Shown one piece after another: positions 9,531 to 17,721 of a stretch of 64,000 nt of DNA (position 1 is its first letter; every line of letters starts with the position of its first letter). The translations under genes and the position numbers were made by a program. Source of the DNA: Carboxylicivirga taeanensis (lineage in GTDB: Bacteria; Bacteroidota; Bacteroidia; Bacteroidales; Marinilabiliaceae); NCBI RefSeq assembly GCF_051851475.1, contig NZ_JBPUSJ010000005.1:186001-250000 (forward strand), written 5' to 3'. A model generated the notes under the pieces. The model saw only the letters and a list, made by a program, of their open reading frames with translations. It ran no database searches and was not told the origin of the DNA.

Positions 9531-11903
9531 ATGAATGTTTCATTGCGACTTCTGTTTGTTTATCTACTCATTTATTGCCCGTTTGCACTCAATGCTCAGG
9601 TTTATAAAGGCATGGTTGCCGATGCCGAGAGCAGAGAGCCAATAGCGTTTGTAAACATAGTGTATAGCCAGGGAGCGGGCGCTGTTACTGATATTGATGG
9701 GCGCTTTGAAATAAGAACAGAAGCTCAGGTTAATGAGTTACGGGTGAGCTGTTTGGGCTACGAGTCCAAAGTTATCCCAATTAATGCATTTTCCAATAAT
9801 GATATAATTTACCTCATGCCTCAGGAATATCAGCTGCAGGCTGTTAATGTGCTTCCGGGCGAAAATCCGGCACTTGTTGTTATGAAGCGGGTGGTAGACA
9901 ATAAGCGTCGGCACAATCCGGATAATTACGATCCTTTCAGTTGTATCATTTATCATAAAATGACCCTTGATTTTGAGTGGCCGGCGGCTTTAAGTGAAGA
10001 GGAGAAGCAGGAGCTCAGGGACTCATTGGGTATTCGAAACGATAGCTACCTCTTTTTATTTGAATCGGTTTCTGAAAAAAAGCACTGGAAAAAAGGGCTT
10101 GGAAAAGAAAAGATTTTGTCAGGACGCGTGAGCGGCCTTAAAGATCCAATCTTAGCTTCCTTTCCCGCTATGATTCAGCCATTCTCGTTTTATGATCCGC
10201 AGATAAGCCTGCTGGGCTACGCCTACCTGAACCCTGCCTCTAAAGCAGGACTATCGGCCTACCGCTTTATTCTGGAAGATACCTATACAAACCATGCGGG
10301 CGATTCAATATTTTATATCTCCTACAGGCCGCGCGAAGAACGTAATTTTAGAGGATTAACCGGAACTTTTCATATTGATGGTAAAACATCTGCTATTAAA
10401 ACTGTAGCTGCCACAACCGCCGGAACCGAAAATGGCATGCGTCTGTTTATCCGGCAAAATTATCAACCCGTGGCCAATGGCACCTGGTTTCCCAAACAGT
10501 TGGAAAGCAGTTTGGAATTGGGCGGTGTAGGGGTATTTCGAAAACTGCCTTTCCCTATCGTTGGTAAGGGAAAGAGCTATGTTACTGCAATTAACACACA
10601 GCCACAGATGTCCGCAAGTGAATTTGATAATGTGGTTCTGGAGGATTTGGCTTTGGAGAAAGATGCTCCCGATGTGGCCGCTTTTCGTTATGAACCTTTA
10701 ACCTCTCGCGATTCGCTGACCTATCATTTTCTAGATAGTATTGGAAGAAAGAACCATTTGGATGCCATTCTGAAAACACAAATTTCATTGGTGAAAGGGT
10801 ATGTGCCAATGGGTAAATTTCAGCTAGATCTCTCTAAGCTGGTGGATTATAATGATTATGAAGGATTGAAGCTGGGTGCCGGTCTGTACACCAGTCCTCG
10901 TTTGTCAAAGAATTTTACAACCGGCGGATACTACACATATGGTTTTGGCGATAAAGCCGGTAAATTTGGTGTGAAGCTTGATCTTACTCCATTTGCCAAT
11001 AAGGAAAATAAGCTGTATGCCAGGTATTATGACGATGTTTATGCGACGGGTACTTACGAGTTTATCGATGGCATTAAAAACCTGTCCAGTGAACGGTTTA
11101 GTCGTTTCATGACAGAAACAATGGATTTAAGCGAAGGGTGGGAAGCAGGTGCTGAATTCCGCTTTGCTAAGTACTTCAAAACGGATGTTTTTTATAAGCA
11201 AAGAGATGTTAGTCCACAAAAGGTGTATCGTTTTGATCAAACCAGTACTATTGAACCTGCTTTCAATATGAGTACAATGGGAGTTAGGCTAAAATGGGCA
11301 CATAAGGAGACTTTCTCACACACACCACTCGGAAAAATATCCAACGGCACTAATTGGCCGGTTATTTGGATAAATGCATTAGCGGGTCAATGGGAGGCCG
11401 ACAAAGAATATAATTTTACCCGTTTTGAATCAAGGGTACATAAGCAGTTTAATTATCCCAATTCGATGTATACCACCGTGCGCGTGGAGGGAGGTTATAT
11501 GGATGGCGATTATCCGGGGTCTCTATTGTATAGTGCCCTTGGTAGTTATAAGTCATTTACTGTTTTAGTGCCTTATTCATTCGGAACCATGCGCCTCAAT
11601 GAATTCGCAGCCAATCAATTTGCGGCCGTGTATTTTTCACATGGGTTTCCGTTGGCTTTGAATACCAATAAGCGGATTAAGCCCGAAATTGTACTCAGTA
11701 CAAATGTTGCTTTCGGAGATGCTCCGGCAGGAGTCACTACTTTTAGAAAAGGCTACTATGAGTCGGGTCTCTACCTGAAAAATCTCTTTTCTAATTTCAT
11801 TTTCCAATATGGTTTGTCTGTTCATTACCGATATGGAACATATAGCTTACCTAAGCCAATCGATAACTGGGCATTTAAACTAGGTTTAGAGTTTGCCTTT
11901 TAA
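9531..11903 (+). CDS. DUF5686 outer-membrane protein with carboxypeptidase-like regulatory domain
   Basis: A protein of about 790 residues with a signal peptide (cleavage expected around NAQ, residue 22), a carboxypeptidase-regulatory-like beta-sandwich (about 24-98; YKGMVADAESREPIAFVNIV, ending in a PQEYQLQAVNV tail as in TonB-linked proteins) and a long C-terminal region with alternating hydrophobic/polar strands that should form an outer-membrane beta-barrel (ending in a terminal Phe). This is the Bacteroidota DUF5686 family, whose function is not established. The ATG at 9531 is used rather than the TTG at 9522. Its stop codon overlaps the end of the convergent UbiA-like gene by 4 bases, so no terminator separates them. 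Confidence 0.85.
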   Translation: MNVSLRLLFVYLLIYCPFALNAQVYKGMVADAESREPIAFVNIVYSQGAGAVTDIDGRFEIRTEAQVNELRVSCLGYESKVIPINAFSNNDIIYLMPQEYQLQAVNVLPGENPALVVMKRVVDNKRRHNPDNYDPFSCIIYHKMTLDFEWPAALSEEEKQELRDSLGIRNDSYLFLFESVSEKKHWKKGLGKEKILSGRVSGLKDPILASFPAMIQPFSFYDPQISLLGYAYLNPASKAGLSAYRFILEDTYTNHAGDSIFYISYRPREERNFRGLTGTFHIDGKTSAIKTVAATTAGTENGMRLFIRQNYQPVANGTWFPKQLESSLELGGVGVFRKLPFPIVGKGKSYVTAINTQPQMSASEFDNVVLEDLALEKDAPDVAAFRYEPLTSRDSLTYHFLDSIGRKNHLDAILKTQISLVKGYVPMGKFQLDLSKLVDYNDYEGLKLGAGLYTSPRLSKNFTTGGYYTYGFGDKAGKFGVKLDLTPFANKENKLYARYYDDVYATGTYEFIDGIKNLSSERFSRFMTETMDLSEGWEAGAEFRFAKYFKTDVFYKQRDVSPQKVYRFDQTSTIEPAFNMSTMGVRLKWAHKETFSHTPLGKISNGTNWPVIWINALAGQWEADKEYNFTRFESRVHKQFNYPNSMYTTVRVEGGYMDGDYPGSLLYSALGSYKSFTVLVPYSFGTMRLNEFAANQFAAVYFSHGFPLALNTNKRIKPEIVLSTNVAFGDAPAGVTTFRKGYYESGLYLKNLFSNFIFQYGLSVHYRYGTYSLPKPIDNWAFKLGLEFAF

Positions 11904-12733
11904 ATCAGTAAAATGGTATAGTAAATCATTAGCCAGATGAGAGGTAACCCTTCTATCTGAAAGCTAATATAGCTATTGCTTGTATGTTTATTGATACCAA
12001 GCAGTGCCCGAGTGGAGATGGCCATAAAAATACTGTTTGTTATTAAGAGTTTAAGCGAAAAGAAGTAGATGGTTAGGATGCCCAATGCTAAGAAAATACA
12101 GACTATTGCCAAATTTATGGCTGCTTTATCGGAGCCCAGCAACTGAGGAATCGTTTTCAGTGACGACGGGTCATTTTGAGCATCTCTAACATCAAACGGT
12201 ATGGTTAGACCGATCATAAACAGCCAAACGGCGATGAAAGGCGTGAAGGAGTTAACTGATTCAAATTGAAATGGAAGTGTTGCCAACGCAGCCCAAACGG
12301 TGGCAATAATAAAAATTTTAGCAGCAGGAATCCAGCGAAGACCAGTGTTTTTCTTGTATGGGATAGTGTATAGTATGGCAAGTACAGAGATGAAAGCAAT
12401 TCGGAGTTTGTCATCAGGGCTATATATGTACAGGAGAGTGTAAGCGGTTATGGCCGAAAGGGCAGATGCTGTTATTAGTAATAGCTTATGGACTTCTAAC
12501 CATTTTCGTCTGGCTGATCCAATTTTACTGGGCATCGTAAAAAATACCGATAAATATAAATAATTATAGCCGGCAAACGTGAGCAGGAAGTTGGCTGCAG
12601 CTATCCCATAATGAGGCGAATCCGACAGACAGGTCATTAGTTGGGTTAAGGCTGCCATGGCTATTGCCACCCAAACATTTGAATAAACCAACCCTTTTTT
12701 GAAATTCTCGTAATAAGTTGGGGCAGTTGACAT
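11900..12733 (-). CDS. UbiA-like polytopic membrane protein
   Basis: A 277-residue protein with about eight or nine predicted transmembrane segments. The pattern IPFDVRDAQND followed by a helix and LLGSDKA resembles the second aspartate-rich motif (DxxxD) of the UbiA prenyltransferase superfamily, which attaches prenyl chains to quinone, heme or other aromatic acceptors in the membrane. The first motif (NDxxDxxxD) is not evident: the corresponding place reads GYNYLYLSVF. So this may be a diverged or non-catalytic member. It begins 2 bases after the Crp/Fnr gene stop, and both lie beside the cytochrome operon. A link to respiratory lipid or heme metabolism is only an inference. Confidence 0.6.
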   Translation of the reverse strand: MSTAPTYYENFKKGLVYSNVWVAIAMAALTQLMTCLSDSPHYGIAAANFLLTFAGYNYLYLSVFFTMPSKIGSARRKWLEVHKLLLITASALSAITAYTLLYIYSPDDKLRIAFISVLAILYTIPYKKNTGLRWIPAAKIFIIATVWAALATLPFQFESVNSFTPFIAVWLFMIGLTIPFDVRDAQNDPSSLKTIPQLLGSDKAAINLAIVCIFLALGILTIYFFSLKLLITNSIFMAISTRALLGINKHTSNSYISFQIEGLPLIWLMIYYTILLI

Positions 12734-12735
12734 AT

Positions 12736-13434
12736 TTACCCTACCCTGCTAATGTTGTGCAGTGTCTTTGGAGAGTTAATTTCAATTTGGTTACCATTAA
12801 TGGAGATAATTCCACTTTCCTTAAAGTCTTTAAGAACCCTGATTAAACTCTCTTTCGACACGCTCGATAGGTCGGCAATGTCCTGACGACTGAGGGTGGT
12901 GTGAAAATTTCGTGAGTTATAGATGTTCTCCGATAAGTATAAAATAGTATTAGCTATTCGTCCGGTCATTTTTTTATGCGACAGGTTGATTAGTTGGTTA
13001 TAAAGGTCGTTGGTTATTTGATGGTTAAGCTTTAACATTTGTTCGGCAAACCTGGTATTTTGGCGAAAGGCATTGGTAAATGCTTCAGTGCTAATCAGAC
13101 AGGTGTCCATTTCGGTTAATGCACTCACCGAAAAATGATTCAGGTTATCGGTAAACAGGCCGGGACTCACGATAAAATCCCCCTCTTTAAGCACTCTAAT
13201 GATGATTCTTTTATTCTCCAAACCTTTAATGTAGAGCTTGGCGAATCCTTTTTTTATGCAAATAATATTGCTGCACCGCGTACCTTCTTTTATCAGTGTT
13301 TCGCCTCTTTGATAAACAACTTTACAGTGCGACTTTTTGAAGGCATTCAGCTCATCGTCGCTAAGGGTGTCAAAGCCATAGAACTTAATGTGGCAGCGGC
13401 TGCACCCTGTGATATCAACGGTATTATTTGTCAT
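12736..13434 (-). CDS. Crp/Fnr-family transcriptional regulator
   Basis: A DNA-binding regulator of about 232 residues with an N-terminal cupin-like effector domain (about 35-130) and a C-terminal winged helix (about 165-220; SRQDIADLSSVSKESLIRVL). The recognition helix keeps the E and R of FNR's E-xx-SR but has Ile where FNR has Ser. Cysteines occur in the N-terminal CSRC and further on (SHC, RCSNIIC), so an iron-sulfur cluster is conceivable, though the spacing is not that of E. coli FNR. ATG at 13434 is chosen because Bacteroidota homologues start about ten residues before the CxxC; 13488 is an alternative. It is divergent from the cytochrome operon, with an FNR-type box between them. Confidence 0.85.
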   Translation of the reverse strand: MTNNTVDITGCSRCHIKFYGFDTLSDDELNAFKKSHCKVVYQRGETLIKEGTRCSNIICIKKGFAKLYIKGLENKRIIIRVLKEGDFIVSPGLFTDNLNHFSVSALTEMDTCLISTEAFTNAFRQNTRFAEQMLKLNHQITNDLYNQLINLSHKKMTGRIANTILYLSENIYNSRNFHTTLSRQDIADLSSVSKESLIRVLKDFKESGIISINGNQIEINSPKTLHNISRVG

Positions 13435-13666
13435 ATTAGTACCTAATTGTTGCATTGGTAAAAAATGAAAGTATAAAGTTTCAAGCATATATACAAATAG
13501 CTAACCCTTATGAGTTATATCTAGATGGACGCTGTTTTTTGTTAATTATCACATATCTAACGGTATAAGTTTTTGTTTAGTTGGATTGAATTTAAATAGA
13601 CCTAAACTTCTTTAATCAAAAGATAGTCTTTAATTATCTAAAATTCAACTAAATGTAATCATTTCG
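13435..13666. other. Divergent intergenic region, AT-rich
   Basis: Together with the FNR box this gap of about 350 bases separates the regulator and the cytochrome operon. It is AT-rich and contains partly inverted segments (TTTAGTTG near 13578 against CAACTAAA near 13646, and AGATA-N9-TATCT at 13621-13639) that might be further regulator sites. No gene is seen in it. Confidence 0.5.
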
Positions 13667-13680
13667 TTGATTTATATCAA
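13667..13680. promoter_or_regulatory. Perfect FNR-type box upstream of the cytochrome operon
   Basis: The sequence TTGAT-TTAT-ATCAA is an exact match to the FNR consensus TTGAT-N4-ATCAA, a perfect 5-bp inverted repeat. Its centre is about 114 bases before the first cytochrome gene. A possible -7 element lies about 25 bases downstream, which would put the box near -40, the class II activator position. The adjacent Crp/Fnr regulator is the obvious candidate ligand; the second Crp/Fnr protein at 61297-61950 is another. Confidence 0.7.
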
Positions 13681-13697
13681 TTTTTTAACGTATAACT

Positions 13698-13705
13698 TAC
13701 ATTGT
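13698..13705 (+). promoter_or_regulatory. Candidate weak -7 element of the cytochrome operon
   Basis: TACATTGT matches TAnnTTTG at six of eight positions. A weak core promoter just downstream of the FNR box is what an activator-dependent promoter would show. Start would fall near 13710, giving a leader of about 75 bases. Confidence 0.35.
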
Positions 13706-13787
13706 GCTAGTTCAATTGGAAATATCTAAACTTGTTACTAGAATTTTATTAAAAAGAAACCGCGTAATCACATTAAGTCCAAGAGTT

Positions 13788-14909
13788 ATGAAAAAACTAA
13801 AACAATTAACTTGGCTCGTTGTAATGGCATTTGCTATTGTATTCGCTAGCTGTACAAAAGAAGGCCCTCAAGGCCCTCCGGGATCTGATGGTTCCAATGG
13901 AATAGATGGAACAAATGGAGTTGACGGCACTGCCGGATGTATTACCTGTCACACCGATGATAGTGAATTAGCTATAAAAACTGCTCAGTTTGAGCACTCA
14001 GTACACTTTTCTGGAGGACAGGAGCACGTTGGTTATGCCAATTATGCTGGAGGATCATGTTCGATGTGTCACTCACATAATGGGTTTTTAACAGCTGTTG
14101 AAGACGGAACCAACTTCGGAGGTGTGCATCCTGAGGCGGCGTCCATGTCTTGTTATACTTGTCACCAAATTCACACCAGTTATACCCGTGAGGATTATGC
14201 CTTGCACTATACGGATCCTGTTAATTTATATCTGAATGAAAATGACTTAGGCGTTTTTGCAGAGTTGGAAGTTGATGCAACAAATCAATATAGCGATCCT
14301 GATGGATTAAGTAATACTTGTATTAAATGTCACCAACCTCGACACAGAGGAGATAGTCAACCGGATCCTACTAAAGAAGGTACGATTGTAATCTCAGACG
14401 GTGCTGCGGGCCATTGGGGACCACACTATGGCGCACAAGGTGCAATCTTTGGTGGTGTTGGTGGATATATAGGAACAACAGACCCAACAGCGCCATCTGG
14501 CACTAAAGGTCACCATAGTTGTAAGAGTTGTCACATGTCATTTAATTCACTAACCGGTAATTATGGTGGTTATGTAGGGGGACACTCCATGAAAATGGCA
14601 GCTAGTGAAGGAGGAAATCCTGTATTTACTGCGTGTGATGAATGCCATACAGAAAGAGGCGCAACCATCGACTTACCTGGTAAAATGGCAGCTAATAAGA
14701 TTTTATTAGAGGCTTTGCATGCCGATTTGATGGATGCCGGTATTGCTGATGAAACTGGACATCTGGTTGGAGGAACTTGGACGCACCAGCAGTTGGCTGC
14801 CTACTGGAACTTCGCATTGGTTAAGAACGATCACAGCTACGGTATTCATAATGAAGAATACACTCAGAACCTAATTAATGCTGCCAGAACTTATTTAGGA
14901 ACGAATTAA
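13788..14909 (+). CDS. Hexaheme c-type cytochrome lipoprotein with collagen-like segment
   Basis: A 373-residue exported electron-transfer protein. The signal peptide ends in a lipobox (FASC, Cys22), so it is lipid-anchored. A short collagen-like Gly-X-X run (about residues 26-50) precedes six CxxCH heme sites at 51, 91, 122, 178, 245 and 283. Many extra His residues (for example HSVH, HHS, GGHS) could be distal ligands. The C-terminal about 75 residues lack heme sites. ATG at 13788 is chosen since the longer frame would put 28 residues before a normal signal peptide. It is the first gene of the cytochrome operon, consistent with a role as outer-membrane or surface electron carrier. I do not recognise a named family. 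Confidence 0.88.
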   Translation: MKKLKQLTWLVVMAFAIVFASCTKEGPQGPPGSDGSNGIDGTNGVDGTAGCITCHTDDSELAIKTAQFEHSVHFSGGQEHVGYANYAGGSCSMCHSHNGFLTAVEDGTNFGGVHPEAASMSCYTCHQIHTSYTREDYALHYTDPVNLYLNENDLGVFAELEVDATNQYSDPDGLSNTCIKCHQPRHRGDSQPDPTKEGTIVISDGAAGHWGPHYGAQGAIFGGVGGYIGTTDPTAPSGTKGHHSCKSCHMSFNSLTGNYGGYVGGHSMKMAASEGGNPVFTACDECHTERGATIDLPGKMAANKILLEALHADLMDAGIADETGHLVGGTWTHQQLAAYWNFALVKNDHSYGIHNEEYTQNLINAARTYLGTN

Positions 14910-14978
14910 TGAAGGTAACGAATGGCTATGTTTCCGCATGGCCATTCAATCATTTGTTTAACTAACTAAATAAGTCAT

Positions 14979-15359
14979 ATGAAAGCATTTCAAATATTAT
15001 TTGTTTCTGTGTTACTCTCGTTGGTGCTAGCAGTAGGGTGCGATTATAAGTTTGTTAAGCCAGACACAGGAGCTCCTGTTGATCCTGAGGTGCCAATTAG
15101 CTTTTCAGACGAGATTGAACCGATTTGGACAGCACAAAGCTGTACCAACTGTCATAACGGAAGTGTAACATTTAGTCTTGAGCAGGGTAGTGCATATCAA
15201 TCATTAACGAATCTTAATCTCCTGGATCTTGAGAATCCTGCTAATAGTTTGATTGTGAAGGTGCCGGGAGGAAGTGCTCCGCATAACAACTATAATTATG
15301 TGGGTAATCAAAAAGCGTTAATAGAAACCTGGATTGAGCAAGGCGCAGAGGATAACTAA
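14979..15359 (+). CDS. Small monoheme cytochrome-like lipoprotein
   Basis: A 126-residue lipoprotein (signal peptide ending AVGC, Cys21). A single heme-binding motif CTNCH lies at about residues 51-55, preceded by FSDEIEPIW. This start (SFSDEIEPIWTAQSCTNCHN) is the pattern of Bacteroidota Planctomycete-type cytochrome c (PSCyt1-like) modules that precede a surface or anchor domain. The C-terminal half ends with ALIETWIEQGAEDN, also characteristic of that module. It follows the hexaheme gene by 69 bases, with a small hairpin but no T-run between, and precedes the barrel gene by 11 bases, so the three are likely co-expressed at the outer membrane. Confidence 0.8.
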   Translation: MKAFQILFVSVLLSLVLAVGCDYKFVKPDTGAPVDPEVPISFSDEIEPIWTAQSCTNCHNGSVTFSLEQGSAYQSLTNLNLLDLENPANSLIVKVPGGSAPHNNYNYVGNQKALIETWIEQGAEDN

Positions 15360-15370
15360 AAACGATTACA

Positions 15371-16249
15371 ATGAAAAAAATAGTATATCTGATTGTTTTA
15401 GTGTTGTTTTCTGGTCACTTTGTTTTGGCTCAGGAAGAAGCACAAAAAGAAAAAAAAGTAGATAAACCCGTGAGGGCTCCCTGGGAATCAGGGACTTTGG
15501 TGAATCATCAAACCAGTATTACTCAATATAAAAACACGCTGGAAATGGTGATAAGTCACCGCTTTGGTCCTGTTGAAAACGGCATCAGTGATGTGTTTGG
15601 AATCATGGCGCCAGGTGCGAATATTCGTATTGGCTTTAACTATTCCATTCTGGATAATTTAGCTGTAGGTTTTGGAACGAATAGCCAAAAGAAGTATCAG
15701 GATTTTCAGGCGAAATACACCCCGTTTGAGCAAACGCGTGAAAATACCATTCCGGTAAGTTTAACACTCTATGGTAATGCGGCCATTGATGGAAGAGAAG
15801 ATGCCGCTTTTGGTGTGGACTATGCATTTTCAGACAGGCTATCTTACTTCTCTGAAGTGATAGTTGGTCGTAAAGTAAATGATTGGTTATCGGTGCAGGC
15901 CAGTGCCAACTTTACCCATTACAACTCGGTTGATAGTTTGTTGGACAACGACAAAATGGGGCTGGGTTTTGGTGCTCGCATGAAGTTTAGTCCTCAATCA
16001 TCTTTAACCTTTGAGTTGGGGGTGCCGCTTAAAATAGAAAGTTTGTCGCAGCATACATCTTTTACCGACCATCCTAAACCTCACTTTTCAATTGGTTATG
16101 AGGTCTCAACAAGTACGCATGCTTTCCAGATATTCATAACCAATGGATTAGGAATATTGCCGCAAGAACTTTATATGTATAACCTTAGTGAGTTCGATAG
16201 TAAGAGTATACGATTTGGATTTAATATTACTCGACTCTGGAACTTCTAA
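15371..16249 (+). CDS. DUF5777-family outer-membrane beta-barrel protein
   Basis: A 292-residue protein with a signal peptide (about residues 1-20, cleavage after VLAQ) and a body of alternating strands ending FGFNITRLWNF, a terminal Phe as in outer-membrane barrels. Features such as DVFGIMAPGANIRIGFNYSI and TNGLGILPQELY match what I know of DUF5777 barrels, which in Bacteroidota often sit beside cytochrome or YceI genes. In this operon it is flanked on both sides by heme proteins, so a role as the barrel through which electrons or a heme protein cross the outer membrane is an attractive inference. It is smaller than MtrB-type porins (which have 26-28 strands), so it could equally be a lipid or substrate barrel. 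Confidence 0.82.
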   Translation: MKKIVYLIVLVLFSGHFVLAQEEAQKEKKVDKPVRAPWESGTLVNHQTSITQYKNTLEMVISHRFGPVENGISDVFGIMAPGANIRIGFNYSILDNLAVGFGTNSQKKYQDFQAKYTPFEQTRENTIPVSLTLYGNAAIDGREDAAFGVDYAFSDRLSYFSEVIVGRKVNDWLSVQASANFTHYNSVDSLLDNDKMGLGFGARMKFSPQSSLTFELGVPLKIESLSQHTSFTDHPKPHFSIGYEVSTSTHAFQIFITNGLGILPQELYMYNLSEFDSKSIRFGFNITRLWNF

Positions 16250-16273
16250 TTTGATAAATGTAAAATTTGTATT

Positions 16274-16687
16274 ATGAAAAAGTTGAAGATGTCTATAATG
16301 GTAAGTGGTGCATTGGTGATGCTAAGCTTTGTTTTAATGTCATTTGTTCAGGAGAAGAAGCCTTGGGATGTGCCTGCTAATTATCAAAGCATGGAAAACC
16401 CACAGGCTGCCGATGATGCCGAAATGATAAAGATTGGTAAGATGAACTATGCCCGTCACTGTAAGTCATGTCATGGCAATATAGGTAAAGGCGACGGTCC
16501 AAAAGCCCGAAGTATAGATGCTGATTTAGGCGATTTTACTTCAGCTGAATTTCAGGCACAAAAAGATGGAGTGATTTACTATCAGTCGTTTGTTGGTCGT
16601 GATGACATGCCAAACTTTGAAAAGAAAATTCCTGATGAAGAAGATCGTTGGGCACTTATAACGTATTTGCGTACGCTTAAGAAGTAA
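16274..16687 (+). CDS. Class I-type monoheme cytochrome c
   Basis: A 137-residue soluble or membrane-tethered cytochrome c. The N-terminal hydrophobic segment (about 8-24) is a signal peptide or anchor. The heme site is CKSCH at 63-67 followed by GNIGKGDGPKA, and a likely axial methionine is Met112 in DDMPNF, followed by the C-terminal helix DRWALITYLRTLKK. That is the standard class I fold. It would shuttle electrons in the periplasm between the inner-membrane heptaheme protein and the outer-membrane components of the same operon. It begins 24 bases after the barrel gene. Confidence 0.92.
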   Translation: MKKLKMSIMVSGALVMLSFVLMSFVQEKKPWDVPANYQSMENPQAADDAEMIKIGKMNYARHCKSCHGNIGKGDGPKARSIDADLGDFTSAEFQAQKDGVIYYQSFVGRDDMPNFEKKIPDEEDRWALITYLRTLKK

Positions 16688-16705
16688 ATTATTCACCATT
16701 ATTAC

Positions 16706-16757
16706 AAACTGCCCGCGCAAGAGGTAATGTTTTACCTTTTATGCTGGCAGTTTTTTG
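16706..16757 (+). terminator. Nested hairpins between cytochrome genes, possible attenuator
   Basis: A stem AACTGCC/GGCAGTT encloses an inner stem AGGTAA/TTACCT and is followed by a T-rich run. Its position inside an otherwise tight operon suggests partial termination or an mRNA processing/stability element that sets different levels for the outer and inner parts of the pathway. Confidence 0.55.
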
Positions 16758-16781
16758 TTTTATCCAATAGTAATTGATACA

Positions 16782-17720
16782 ATGGTTTTAAAATTAAAGC
16801 TTATTCCCATATATCTGGTTTTTATGGTGTCCGGGTTTCACCTGATGGCTCAGGATACAGCAGACAACAGCCAATGTTTAAAGTGCCATGGCCAGGTATT
16901 TTACGAATATCATAATGAATGGACCGATCAGATTGATCGGAAACCACTCAATCCGTTTCATCATATTGACAGCACTAAGCTGCACAACTCAGTCCACAGG
17001 ATGTTTGCGTGTGTCGATTGTCATTCCATGGAATACGAAACCTTTCCTCATAGCGGAGAACTTAGGCTAGAGGAAAAGTATCAATGTATGGATTGCCATG
17101 GGGGAGACGATACTTTTGCAAAGTTTAATTTCGAAGGTATTGAGGAAGCTTTTATGGAAAGTGTGCACTATAAGTCCTCTGATGAGCGCTTTAATTGCTG
17201 GATGTGTCACGATGCTCATGGATATGAACTTGCTTTGAGAGAAGAAAAGCCAATTGTAGAAGTGGTGGAACTCAGTAATAATATGTGCCTCAGCTGTCAT
17301 GATAATAAATTTAAGTATGGTTTATTGTCCGAAGAAGAGCCAAAGGATATGGCCACCATTCATTCCTGGTTACCCAATCAAAGCCACCATTTTAATAAGG
17401 TGAGGTGTATCGATTGCCACACAAAGGTGCAGACCGACCTGTTGGTTTCGCATAATATCTTGCCTAAGGACAAGGCGTTGAGAAATTGTGTGGAATGTCA
17501 TAGTTCTAATTCGGTACTGATGGAGTCGTTGTATGCGCACAGGGCTAAGGAGAGCAGAGCTGAATCCGGCTTCTTTAATGCAGTTGTTCTCAACGAGGGT
17601 TATATTATCGGGGCCAACCGAAACAGAACCTTAAATTTCGTCAGTATAGGCTTATTTGGCGCATTAGTAATTGGCTTGTTGGTGCATGCGATCTTACGTG
17701 TCATTTCAAAAAAGAAGTAG
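16782..17720 (+). CDS. Membrane-anchored heptaheme c-type cytochrome
   Basis: A 312-residue exported cytochrome with seven CxxCH motifs (residues 32, 77, 102, 139, 169, 209, 236), a signal peptide (cleavage near LMAQ, residue 24) and one C-terminal transmembrane segment (about 287-306) followed by a short basic tail. The body lies in the periplasm. It lies one base ahead of the b-type cytochrome gene. Such pairs (c-type multiheme plus di-heme b) typically form a quinol-oxidising or quinone-reducing module. The ATG at 16782 is used rather than 16755 because the signal peptide then has normal length. Family: multiheme c with NapC/NrfB-like heme spacing in places, but no confident assignment. 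Confidence 0.88.
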   Translation: MVLKLKLIPIYLVFMVSGFHLMAQDTADNSQCLKCHGQVFYEYHNEWTDQIDRKPLNPFHHIDSTKLHNSVHRMFACVDCHSMEYETFPHSGELRLEEKYQCMDCHGGDDTFAKFNFEGIEEAFMESVHYKSSDERFNCWMCHDAHGYELALREEKPIVEVVELSNNMCLSCHDNKFKYGLLSEEEPKDMATIHSWLPNQSHHFNKVRCIDCHTKVQTDLLVSHNILPKDKALRNCVECHSSNSVLMESLYAHRAKESRAESGFFNAVVLNEGYIIGANRNRTLNFVSIGLFGALVIGLLVHAILRVISKKK

Positions 17721-17721
17721 T

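Noticed and set aside
13379..13410. CSRCH in the Crp/Fnr protein as a heme site
   Set aside because: It fits CxxCH, but the protein is cytoplasmic, and covalent heme attachment occurs outside; a cluster or redox role of the Cys is more likely.
14910..14978. Terminator between the first two cytochrome genes
   Set aside because: The hairpin GAATGGC/GCCATTC has no T-run and an operon-internal position.
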